A stretch of 44,571 nt of DNA. Origin: Hyphomicrobiales bacterium (GTDB lineage: Bacteria > Pseudomonadota > Alphaproteobacteria > Rhizobiales > Rhizobiaceae). The stretch lies in contig UCLB01000017.1 in the NCBI GenBank assembly GCA_900473205.1, positions 1 through 44,571 of the forward strand. The letters run 5' to 3'. The position numbers and the translations under genes were made by a program. A model generated the notes under the pieces. The model was not told the origin of the DNA. It searched no databases and was given only the letters and a program-made list of their open reading frames with translations. Shown one piece after another: positions 1 to 7,576 of this stretch. Every line of letters starts with the position of its first letter. Within the stretch, counting starts at the first letter, position 1.

Positions 1-423
1 GCCCCCGCCGCCACCGCCATTGAGGTCCGGTTCCTTGCCGTTGCCGCCACCACCGGTGGTGGGGCGGCGCTCATTCTCACGGATCGGACCGTCATTATTG
101 TCGATGGTCTTGACGAAAGGGAGTTCAGGACTGGATTTGAGATCGGCTTTTTCGCCGGGGGCGTCGCGGGATGCGGGGTGAACCGGTGGGACTTCCTGCT
201 CGGGCGTTACACGCGCTTCAATGACCGGCTCAGCAGCTTTGGCCGGTTCCTGAGCCGCGGCCTCCTTGGCCGCTGCCGATGACAGCTGGCGCAGATTATC
301 GACGGCATCGTTGATTGCTGTGATACAGGCTTCCGTCAGGTTGCCATCACCCTCACCGTCCTTTTTCCCGGTCAGATCGAGAACGCGTCCCTTTTCGATC
401 TCGTCTTTTGAAATATGATCCAT
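1..423 (-). CDS. Hypothetical Pro/Glu/Gly-rich protein, C-terminus cut by window edge
   Basis: The frame is open from an ATG at 423 to the first base of the window (141 codons), so the C-terminus lies outside. The start is supported by an AGGGGAA Shine-Dalgarno sequence at about 432-437, and the gene begins 24 bp after the stop of the preceding minus-strand gene, so the two are probably co-transcribed. The N-terminal 50 residues are charged and probably helical. The middle is rich in Ala, Pro and Glu, and the visible end is a run of Gly with Thr/Asn (GGGGNGK, then GGGGGG). There is no signal peptide or membrane segment. I do not recognise the family. A disordered linker or secreted substrate would fit, but that is inference. 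Confidence 0.6.
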   Translation of the reverse strand, partial: MDHISKDEIEKGRVLDLTGKKDGEGDGNLTEACITAINDAVDNLRQLSSAAAKEAAAQEPAKAAEPVIEARVTPEQEVPPVHPASRDAPGEKADLKSSPELPFVKTIDNNDGPIRENERRPTTGGGGNGKEPDLNGGGGGG

Positions 424-447
424 ATCCACGTTCCCCTGAAAAGCCCG

Positions 448-2463
448 TCAAGCGACGGCCGTTTGCATCACATCGACGGGATGAGCTTGCGACCAGGAAA
501 GGTCGTGCCCTGCATTGATGAGACCGTCTGTGTGGTCGCTGGTGGTGCTGGTGTCGTCATGAAGAAAAGCGATGGCTTCGTTGGCCAGCGCTGCCGGATG
601 CGGATGGGCGGGATCGTTCTCGATGAGACCGCCCTGTATTAGCACGGCATCCGAATAGAGGTGGCCACCGACATAGGTGGAGCCGCCAAAGCTGTCATAA
701 TCGGTAATCTGCGCGATGTTGACGACCGCATTGCTACCGGTATCGATATGGACCGTGGCGTTCTCGTTATTGGCCAGCACCTTCGATGCGGCCTGAGTCA
801 CGTCATCGGAGTCTCCCAGAACGCTGACTTGTTTGACGTAGGTGACGTCATAGAGATTGCCGGTGATGTAGAGAACGTTGAGACCGGCATAGCCCGCAAA
901 ATTGGGGTCGGTCGAAAGCCCCTCGGGCATATGCGGATCACGTTCGTTGATCGCCTTGGCGGCCTCTACCATATAGTCGGGCATCGATGCGAAGCGATCA
1001 TTGGCGCCGACATTGTGGATCGATGCCTCGTTCCAGATCAGGTTGTCGCCGGTCTGGACGGTCGCGCCGGATGTCGAACCGGCCAGCGCATGGATTTTGT
1101 CGTTGTCGTAGAGCACTGCGACCTGCGCGATCATGTTCATGTCCAGCACATTGCCGCCGACGATGACAAGATCATATTGCATGCCGATGCCGAGGAAGCT
1201 GGCAAGATTGACGGCGCCGTTGCCGCCCGTCAGCACGCTGACATCCGCACCTGATGTCGTTACCGTCAAGGTGTCGTTGTCGGAAACGAAGTGATATTGC
1301 TCGATCCAGTGGACGAAGGAGACGTCGCCTTCAATGTAGCTCACCCGCCATGCGGTCGGGAAAACCGCAGCGTCCGGCGTGCTTTCTGTGTGGCTGCCGT
1401 TGGCGCTTTCGCCCCAGACCGTTCTCTGAAAGGCCGCGATATTGTTGGCGACGGTGCCTGCGTGATCCTCTCGAGTGAAGGCCGTGTCGACCGTGTCGTG
1501 ATCGCTATAGACATAGGATTGGGTGATGGCATCGATCTGGTGATAATCGCCCATCACGGCCATGACCGGAGCGACGACGCCCGTATTGACCACGGATACG
1601 ATGTTGGCGACCACATTGGCGCCGGCGGCCACATCCAGACTGTTGCCAGCACCGGTGTGACTTTCCAGCGGTGTATCGCTCTCTGTCGGGTCCGTCGGTG
1701 GCTTGGCAATGCCGCGATCCGGCATGAAGTCATCGACATCAGGCAGTGTCGTCGCCGCGACGCCATTCACATAGGTGCCGGTAATCGAATGGCTGGCAAC
1801 GACGAAATCCTGATCCGCACCGGTGCCGAGCGATGAGACATTGTTGTCTCTGGCCTGCGTGATGTAGTCGTGCAAATCCTTCGCGATGGACTGCAATCCA
1901 TCATAGGTATCGGTGCGATGGTAGCTGTCGAAGGGGGTGAAGCGGGCGGCTTCGTTGTAATATTCGGTGGTACGCTCGGTGACATAGGTCGTGTCACGCG
2001 CCACATTGGGACCATCCGTCATGTTGAGATAGTCGTCATCTAGCAGCAGTGTCAGCTGCGACACATGGGCGATGGTGGAGCCGGGGCCGGTATAGAGAAC
2101 GAGCTTGGGCTGCTCTTGATACTCATCGATTTCGCCCGGCATTCTGAAATGCGAGCTAGAGAGATCATAAGACGCAGCGTGCGAATGTTTGCGGATGGCG
2201 TCTTCGAAAGACAAAGCATGGTGCGTGCGCGTGGCGCTGAATTCATAGTGGCCGGAACGATATTTTACGCCCGGGTCATAATCTTCTAGAGGAACATCGT
2301 AGATCTGATCGGGGTTCTGCGCATCCTCATGCGGCGACATTGCCGCATCGTCGTGCCGACCCTGGCCTCCGGCATAATGTGTTCTCAGTCGCGCTTCATC
2401 GATTTCGGTTTCAAAAATACCGATAAAGTGGGCGATCATGTCAGAAATTCGGTCCATATACAT
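448..2463 (-). CDS. Large Asp/Gly-rich repeat protein, putative exported or surface protein
   Basis: A 671-residue protein that I cannot assign to a named family. An upstream in-frame ATG at 2544 exists, but I prefer 2463 because GAGGAGGG lies about 6 bases before it; ATG at 2457 is another option. The sequence is acidic and rich in Asp, Gly, Asn, Thr and Val, with almost no Cys and no Sec signal or membrane helix. From about residue 250 onward it contains imperfect repeats built on the pattern G-N-x-x-D-x-x-x-I/V-x-Q-V-x-V-L-x-D-x-D, for example GGNVLDMNMIAQVAVLYDND and GNLYDVTYVKQVSVLGDSDD, separated by spacers. This suggests a repetitive beta structure, possibly calcium-binding. It is the second gene of a minus-strand cluster after the D/N/T-rich gene. 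The composition and absence of a signal peptide would suit type I secretion, but no transporter is visible in the window. Confidence 0.7.
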   Translation of the reverse strand: MYMDRISDMIAHFIGIFETEIDEARLRTHYAGGQGRHDDAAMSPHEDAQNPDQIYDVPLEDYDPGVKYRSGHYEFSATRTHHALSFEDAIRKHSHAASYDLSSSHFRMPGEIDEYQEQPKLVLYTGPGSTIAHVSQLTLLLDDDYLNMTDGPNVARDTTYVTERTTEYYNEAARFTPFDSYHRTDTYDGLQSIAKDLHDYITQARDNNVSSLGTGADQDFVVASHSITGTYVNGVAATTLPDVDDFMPDRGIAKPPTDPTESDTPLESHTGAGNSLDVAAGANVVANIVSVVNTGVVAPVMAVMGDYHQIDAITQSYVYSDHDTVDTAFTREDHAGTVANNIAAFQRTVWGESANGSHTESTPDAAVFPTAWRVSYIEGDVSFVHWIEQYHFVSDNDTLTVTTSGADVSVLTGGNGAVNLASFLGIGMQYDLVIVGGNVLDMNMIAQVAVLYDNDKIHALAGSTSGATVQTGDNLIWNEASIHNVGANDRFASMPDYMVEAAKAINERDPHMPEGLSTDPNFAGYAGLNVLYITGNLYDVTYVKQVSVLGDSDDVTQAASKVLANNENATVHIDTGSNAVVNIAQITDYDSFGGSTYVGGHLYSDAVLIQGGLIENDPAHPHPAALANEAIAFLHDDTSTTSDHTDGLINAGHDLSWSQAHPVDVMQTAVA

Positions 2464-2575
2464 GGCGTGTCCCTCCTCTTCAGACCCGTGTCGGTCTTGC
2501 CGCCGTGGTAGAAGCCGGGCCTCGGCTTTGAGCGGAGTCGCCATTCAACGGGGTCTACCGGCCGTCCAACCGGTA

Positions 2576-2601
2576 ACTGCACCGGCACAAGCCGGTGCAG
2601 T
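2576..2601 (-). promoter_or_regulatory. Perfect 11-bp stem-loop between two minus-strand genes
   Basis: ACTGCACCGGC (2576-2586) and its perfect complement (2591-2601) flank a 4-base loop. It sits between the stop of the D/N/T-rich gene and the start of the repeat-protein gene. No T-run follows on the minus strand, so it is more likely an mRNA-processing or stability hairpin than a terminator for these genes. On the plus strand TCTTTTC follows it, but no plus-strand gene leads into it. Confidence 0.5.
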
Positions 2602-2625
2602 CTTTTCGATCTAGAGAGTGAGGTC

Positions 2626-3600
2626 TCAGGAGCCGCTTGCGTCTTCACCAACATGGTGAGAATCGCCACCCGTGACGCTGCCTTCGAAGGAATTGGTGAG
2701 AAGGTTTGCACCCTGTACCAGTTCCAGATGGAAGCCGGAGTTTGCGAGGATAGCAGAGGCATTGGCCGAGCTGCTGCCCGAAACGTCGTCGCCCGAATGC
2801 AGATCCCAGCTTTTGCCGTCCATTTCCATGCCCTGTGCGCCATCGGCATGGCCGCCATCGGCACTCAGATGGTTCTGGGCGCTCTGGTTGTCCATTTTGA
2901 TGTCGTATGCGACGTCCTGATCAGCGAGATGGCTGGCTTGAACAAGGCTAAATGCGCTGTCGTAGCCCTCGCCGTTCAACGAGTTGTTGAGGACGTTGTC
3001 GTAGTTCAAAGAGAAGGAGAAGTTGTCGCCCAGATTGAACGCAATATCGCCTTGAGCAACACCCAGATTGCCGATGTCCTTGATCTGGTCCATCGTGGAG
3101 AAATCGGTATCCGTCTTGGCAAAGCTCGAGTTGAAGCTATCCGTCGTCGTCTTAACGTCGGTATCGTTGTCAGAATAGTTGAACGTCTTTGTGTGGTCAT
3201 CGGTGGTCGTGATGACCTTGGTGTCGTTATGGCTATCCGTCTTACTGTCGTAGCTCCAGTCGTAATCGCTTTTCATATTTGTGTCATTGTCGCTGACACT
3301 CGTGTTGTTCGAATTGGTGTTGGTATTGGTGTCGATATCGGTATGGGTCTTGCTGTCGTAACTCCAGTCATAGCTGTTATCGCGATTGTTACCATTGTCG
3401 GTTGCGACCTGTACCTTGGCATCGACATCCAGATTATGGCTGTTGTCGGTATAGGTGTTGTCGCGGTTGCCACCGTTGCCAACGCCGACATTGCTGTCGT
3501 CAACGCTGCTGTCATTGGTGGATGTGTTGGCAAATCCATCGGCGAGAGCGCCGACCTTCGTGATATCGTCGCCTGCTGGCTGCTGTTGTGGATAGGTCAT
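2626..3600 (-). CDS. Asp/Asn/Thr-rich low-complexity protein
   Basis: A 324-residue protein starting at an ATG preceded by GGAGGA with good spacing (about 3608-3613). It is extremely rich in Asp, Asn, Thr and Ser. Residues about 30-175 are nearly all D/N/T/S/K, with the nonapeptide YDWSYDSKT occurring twice (77-85 and 113-121, period 36) and GNNRDN/GGNRDN variants. Residues about 185-324 are less biased, with alternating hydrophobic and polar residues (FNLGDNFSFSLNYDNVL) and a Ser/Gly/His-rich tail. It has no Cys, signal peptide or membrane segment. It is probably extracellular or forms an extended surface structure; that is inference. It is the first gene of the minus-strand cluster and is divergent from the LuxR-type regulator. 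A longer ORF on the opposite strand lacks comparable translation signals and is taken to be its shadow. Confidence 0.65.
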   Translation of the reverse strand: MTYPQQQPAGDDITKVGALADGFANTSTNDSSVDDSNVGVGNGGNRDNTYTDNSHNLDVDAKVQVATDNGNNRDNSYDWSYDSKTHTDIDTNTNTNSNNTSVSDNDTNMKSDYDWSYDSKTDSHNDTKVITTTDDHTKTFNYSDNDTDVKTTTDSFNSSFAKTDTDFSTMDQIKDIGNLGVAQGDIAFNLGDNFSFSLNYDNVLNNSLNGEGYDSAFSLVQASHLADQDVAYDIKMDNQSAQNHLSADGGHADGAQGMEMDGKSWDLHSGDDVSGSSSANASAILANSGFHLELVQGANLLTNSFEGSVTGGDSHHVGEDASGS

Positions 3601-4453
3601 GTCTATATCCTCCGAAAAAGTTCGGAGCAGCTTTTCGAAATCCCTCTCATCTTAAATGGGATTTTACTCGCGCTCACTCCGAGGTTCACACATATGCAGA
3701 CGTACTCACCGACGTTTCGTCTGCGGTTTCAGGCCCGGATTTTCAGGCCTTTGTTATTGGGAATGCACAAGACACGGTCACGAACATGCGCATATCCAGC
3801 TCCGCAATCGCCAGGCGACTGCAGATTTTATGCTTTCTGTCTGTCTGATCATTTCGTCTCGGACTGCCCGTTCCATCGCAACATAAACAGAGATGGTAGG
3901 GTCGAACCGGTTGCGGTCTGTTGCAACGGGGCTGAATGTGTCTGAGATGTTTGCGGGTTTCCAGCTACCAAATGGGATTAAGCATTCTGTAACCACGATG
4001 CGGGTGTCGGCATCATTTTCGAAGGGATTACGTCTCTGATCGCCGCAAATTTCGTGATATTACTTCTTGCCGAAATGAAAAAATCGCGTCTCGGCAGCTG
4101 CGTTCGCCATGAGAGGTAGCGAAAAACCGTCAAACTGACGGAAAAAATGCACAATTAAAAATTATCGATGAGTATTTATACAACTGAATAATGCAATTTT
4201 TTACATTTCTTTTTATTGGACGTGTTTAATGCATTAGAAAAATGAAAAACTCCCTGATTATTATGCCTTTAACGCCACACTAATCCATTTGGGCAATTTA
4301 TTTCGGATCTTTTTTGTACTATTTCTCATGATTAATAAATAACTAATAAATGAGGCTGTGATAACGTGGAAGTGCCCGATCGTAGGCCCTCCACCCGTTC
4401 ACTGCGCGCCAGCATGGAACAGAGTATCTGCGTAACGCTATAGGGAGGCGTAT
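3601..4453. promoter_or_regulatory. Long AT-rich divergent intergenic region
   Basis: About 850 bp without a convincing gene, between the divergently transcribed D/N/T-rich gene and the LuxR-type regulator. Bases about 4140-4350 are strikingly AT-rich compared with the rest of the window, with many A and T tracts. Such DNA suits promoters and binding by nucleoid or Ros/MucR-type proteins (inference). It also contains one symmetrical A-hairpin-T terminator, listed separately. No clear -35/-10 pair could be chosen by eye. Confidence 0.5.
4122..4147. terminator. Compact bidirectional intrinsic terminator-like hairpin
   Basis: CCGTCA (4127-4132), loop AAC, TGACGG (4136-4141), with five A before and six A after. 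Read on the minus strand, the hairpin is followed by TTTTT, the usual form of an intrinsic terminator. It lies about 520 bp upstream of the minus-strand D/N/T-rich gene, so it ends no annotated gene. It could be a leader attenuator or the end of a small RNA transcribed from the AT-rich region. Confidence 0.5.
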
Positions 4454-5230
4454 ATGTTCATGGTTGCATCACGGGTTATAGACGCAAAACAAAGCAACAG
4501 GGTTATAGCAACAGGCGGGACGATACTTGTCGTAGCCAATGCGGATCTTTTTTCCGAATGTCTTGTGGAGGCATTGGGCAAGAAGTTTCCGGCATGCGAT
4601 GTTCTGAGCGCGGCTTCGTCCACCTCCATACCGGAAGGGCAGTTGCGGGACGTAAAGCTCGTTCTGCTTTACAGACTGTCCGGCTCCAGGCTCGGTGAGT
4701 TGCTGACGGAAGTCCGCACCAAGCATCCCGATGCGCAGATCGCGCTGGTGATAGACGCAATCGATATGATCGAGGCCTATCTCAAGCAATTGGTGGAGAC
4801 ACGCATTATAGATGGTGTCCTGCCGCTCAACCTTCGGCTCGATGTCTTCATGGCTGCGGTCGATCTTCTCATCAAGGGCGGAGAGCATTTCCCCTCCGCA
4901 CTGCTGGGCAGACTAACTGCCGGGCCTGAAGTTTCCAGCCGCACCGTTTATGATACGCGTGCCGTGGTTGCTAACCGTGCAGATGCACTGGCCGCACGCA
5001 AGAACGAGTTTTCCGCACTGACGACACGCGAAGTTCAAATTCTGGACCTGCTTTGCAAAGGCACCCAGAACAAGATCATCGCCGACCGTCTGCACCTTTC
5101 GGAAAATACCGTCAAAGTCCACGTTCGCAACATCTATAAGAAGATGAATGTCCGTAACCGGACCGAGGCTGCATCTCGCTTCTTCAACAAGGATGATGCC
5201 ACGAACGACGGTAATAAATGGCACAACTGA
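4454..5230 (+). CDS. LuxR/NarL-type transcriptional regulator with degenerate receiver domain
   Basis: A 258-residue DNA-binding regulator. The ATG at 4454 follows GGGAGG (4443-4448) by five bases. Residues about 22-150 have the layout of a NarL-type receiver, including the characteristic end (GVLPLNL...LLIKGGEHFPSAL). However, the position of the phospho-acceptor Asp is Tyr73 (LVLLYRLSG in place of the usual LVLLDxxLPG), and the N-terminal acidic pair is reduced. Residues about 187-243 are a good LuxR helix-turn-helix (LTTREVQILDLLCKG...ADRLHLSENTVKVHV). No sensor kinase is adjacent. It is divergent from the minus-strand cluster of exported-type proteins and is a candidate regulator of it. 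A short GAGTGG/CCACTC hairpin overlaps the stop codon (5229-5249) and may be a weak terminator. Confidence 0.88.
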   Translation: MFMVASRVIDAKQSNRVIATGGTILVVANADLFSECLVEALGKKFPACDVLSAASSTSIPEGQLRDVKLVLLYRLSGSRLGELLTEVRTKHPDAQIALVIDAIDMIEAYLKQLVETRIIDGVLPLNLRLDVFMAAVDLLIKGGEHFPSALLGRLTAGPEVSSRTVYDTRAVVANRADALAARKNEFSALTTREVQILDLLCKGTQNKIIADRLHLSENTVKVHVRNIYKKMNVRNRTEAASRFFNKDDATNDGNKWHN

Positions 5231-5394
5231 GTGGCGATTTTCACCACTCCATCTTTGACGCATTCCGTTAACCAGAGTATTTTACTCAACTGTTAACTGT
5301 AAATACCATTTCGGTTTTCTAGCCCTCTTTGATTTACCTGTCGTTTCCTAAATGCCGCTAGCGTTTGCCCATAACGCAAGATCGGAAAACGACG

Positions 5395-7149
5395 ATGAAT
5401 ACCATGCTGAAACAGAAAGCGACCTACAGGATTGATCGGCAGGCCGAATTCAGCGGCAAGCTGACGACAGCCCACGCCAAAATCGAGAAGACGTTTCTCG
5501 ATGGCGGTGCAGTGCTGGTCTCCGTCATGGAAATTCTTGGCAATCTTGTTGGTATTCTCGATGGAATGACCGGAACGATTGATGGAAAGACGGCGCAGAA
5601 CACGCTTGATGGGCTGCGTCAGACCATCGACGATCTGGCCCAGTTGCCCAAAACGGAGCAGGCCCGTCAGGCGGCCTTCAATTCGCTGGCAGCCATGTGC
5701 TCGTCCACCGGCGGCCATATAGACGATATCCATGAGACAATCCGCTATCTGAAGACCTTTGCCGTGACCGTTAAGATCACCGGTGCCGGCCTTGCGGAAT
5801 TCGCAGGCTTTGCCGACGAAATTCGCGAACGCATTCAGTCCGGCGCTGATGAGGTCGGTCGCTTCGCGAAGAATTTGGATGCAATGCATTCTCAGCTCGT
5901 CAAGGCCCGTTCCTTTTCCAGCACCACGCTGGCGGATTTCGACGCCACCATTCCGCACATAATTTCCGGCCTGAACGAAAATTCCGAGCGCATCTCCAAG
6001 CAGCATCAGGAAATGACGGATATTGCCGCGCAGGTGAAGAAGATCGCCCAGACCATTCAGGGCAAGATCGGCTCCGTCCTGTCCTCGCTACAGATCGGCG
6101 ATATCACGCGTCAGCGTATCGAACATATTCAAAGCATGCTGGAAATGCTGGACGAGTTTGCTTCTTCCGCAGAAGGCAAGGAGCTTGATGGCACGGAACA
6201 CGCCATCCTTCAGGAAGCCGTCCTGCAAATGGCCAGCGCCCAGATGGATGAAACTGCTGCCGATTTCCATCGCGATTGCACCAAGATTTTCGCTAGCATC
6301 TCCAGCTTCGCGGATGATGCGGCACGCATTCTGTCGTTGCGCGACGAGTTGATCGACAAGACACGCAATGGCGATAGCAGCACTCTGGCGCTCATGGAGG
6401 AAGGCATTGTCGAAGCCTGCGCTCTGGTGGCACGCGTTCAGGAAAGCAGTGCGGATGCCGACGACGTGGTTCTTTCGGTCACCAACAGCGCGCAGGAACT
6501 GTCGCGTGGCATCGAAATTCTGCGGTCGATCAAGATCGACATTCACTATATGGCGCTGAACTCCAATCTGCGCTGCTCCAAACTTGGTGACGCCGGCAGG
6601 TCCGTCAACGTCGTCAGTGGTGAAATGCGCGTCTTCGCGGGCAAGCTGGAAACTCCAGCCGACGCCATCGTTGAAGAATTACAGCGCGTGGAAAGTGCTA
6701 CAAGCCAGCTTGCAAAGCAGGGCCAGGGCCTTTCCGCCGATATGGCCGTGCCTTTGAACGATGCCCTTCACGCCATTCGCGGCGCCAAGGAGCAGATGGA
6801 CGCCGGTATCGAGTCGCTAGCCGAAGAAGGCCAAGCCGTTTTCAGTCGCATCAGCTCTGCGGTCGTCACGCTCGATTTCGAAAACGCGCTCGGCCACACC
6901 TTCAATGAATGCTGCCAGATCGCAGCGCAGCTCTCCGAAGGTTTCGATGCCGACGTCTCCGGTTTCAGCGACAAGGTTGAGGGCTTCAGCCACCGGGTTT
7001 ACAAGCTTTACACCATGTCTCAGGAACGCGACATCCACGTCCGCTTTCTGCCCGCCTATGTCGCAACAGCCAATGCTGCCTCTGTTGCATCGGCCAGCCA
7101 ATCCGCTGCCGCTGACGACGATGATCTTTTCGCGGATGCGCTGTTCTAA
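5395..7149 (+). CDS. Soluble methyl-accepting-like chemotaxis protein with CheZ-like motifs
   Basis: A 584-residue, almost wholly helical protein with no membrane segment. ATG 5395 is preferred; an in-frame TTG at 5365 would add ten residues, and neither has a strong ribosome site. Residues about 375-420 (IDIHYMALNSNLRCSKLGDAG, then RSVNVVSGEMRVFAGKL) resemble the hairpin tip of a chemoreceptor signalling domain (ALNAAIEAARAGE...GFAVVADEVRKLA), but the conserved EAARAGE core is lost. Residues 234-245 read IGDITRQRIEHI, containing Asp236-x-T-x-Gln240, the spacing of the CheZ phosphatase catalytic pair (Asp143/Gln147 in E. coli). The last residues (DDDDLFADALF) resemble the CheY-binding tail of CheZ. 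It may therefore bind or dephosphorylate a CheY-type regulator; that is inference. It stands alone, 164 bp after the LuxR-type gene. Confidence 0.75.
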   Translation: MNTMLKQKATYRIDRQAEFSGKLTTAHAKIEKTFLDGGAVLVSVMEILGNLVGILDGMTGTIDGKTAQNTLDGLRQTIDDLAQLPKTEQARQAAFNSLAAMCSSTGGHIDDIHETIRYLKTFAVTVKITGAGLAEFAGFADEIRERIQSGADEVGRFAKNLDAMHSQLVKARSFSSTTLADFDATIPHIISGLNENSERISKQHQEMTDIAAQVKKIAQTIQGKIGSVLSSLQIGDITRQRIEHIQSMLEMLDEFASSAEGKELDGTEHAILQEAVLQMASAQMDETAADFHRDCTKIFASISSFADDAARILSLRDELIDKTRNGDSSTLALMEEGIVEACALVARVQESSADADDVVLSVTNSAQELSRGIEILRSIKIDIHYMALNSNLRCSKLGDAGRSVNVVSGEMRVFAGKLETPADAIVEELQRVESATSQLAKQGQGLSADMAVPLNDALHAIRGAKEQMDAGIESLAEEGQAVFSRISSAVVTLDFENALGHTFNECCQIAAQLSEGFDADVSGFSDKVEGFSHRVYKLYTMSQERDIHVRFLPAYVATANAASVASASQSAAADDDDLFADALF

Positions 7150-7258
7150 ACGTTGATAGGCTGATTGTCAGAAATTCTTTCCCGTTAAAAGGGGGAACGA
7201 AACCGGGCCATTTCCATTTCCTCCTCGCAAGTCGAAAAACAAACAGGAGGAAACAGAA

Positions 7259-7492
7259 ATGATTTCTGGTGACCAGATTCGCGAGCACATGGAAGTGCGT
7301 TCCGCCGATGGCAGCCATGTCGGCACAGTCGACCATATGGACGGCAAGAGCCGCATCAAGCTGACCAAGACCGATGCGGCCGATGGCAAGCACCACCTCA
7401 TTCCGCTGGAATGGGTCGATCATGTAGACGCCCATGTCCATCTCAGCAAGTCAGCTTCCGACGTGCGCAGCGGTTGGGAAACCCTGAACTGA
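7259..7492 (+). CDS. DUF2171 family protein
   Basis: A 77-residue protein with an excellent ribosome site (AGGAGG, 8 bases before the ATG). It matches the DUF2171 pattern: I-x-x-x-M-x-V-x-x-x-D-G-x-x-V-G-T-V-D near the N-terminus, then an 'IKLTKTD...HHLIPLEWVDHVD' segment, a PRC-barrel-like small beta domain. Members are common in rhizobia, often in several copies and linked to stress conditions; the molecular function is unknown. It is a single-gene unit followed by a strong terminator. Confidence 0.88.
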   Translation: MISGDQIREHMEVRSADGSHVGTVDHMDGKSRIKLTKTDAADGKHHLIPLEWVDHVDAHVHLSKSASDVRSGWETLN

Positions 7493-7520
7493 TTTCTTGA
7501 GATCGGTTCAAATATTCCAA

Positions 7521-7549
7521 AAATGCGGCCAGCCAGGCCGCATTTTTTT
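7521..7549 (+). terminator. Rho-independent terminator of the DUF2171 gene
   Basis: AAATGCGGCC (7521-7530), loop AGCCA, perfect complement GGCCGCATTT (7536-7545), continuing into a T-run. Because A-tracts precede it, it may also serve the convergent thiolase gene from the minus strand. Confidence 0.9.
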
Positions 7550-7576
7550 GTGGGCAAATTGCGCCGTATGTCTGCG

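Noticed and set aside
3307..3340. Repeats of GTTGGTGTTGG type in the D/N/T-rich gene, considered as a non-coding minisatellite
   Set aside because: They are the codons for Asn/Thr tracts in an intact reading frame.
2653..3945. 430-codon plus-strand ORF opposite the D/N/T-rich gene
   Set aside because: Val/Ile-rich product of the kind produced by the complement of Asp/Asn codons; no ribosome site; the minus-strand gene has a good ribosome site and is co-directional with neighbours.
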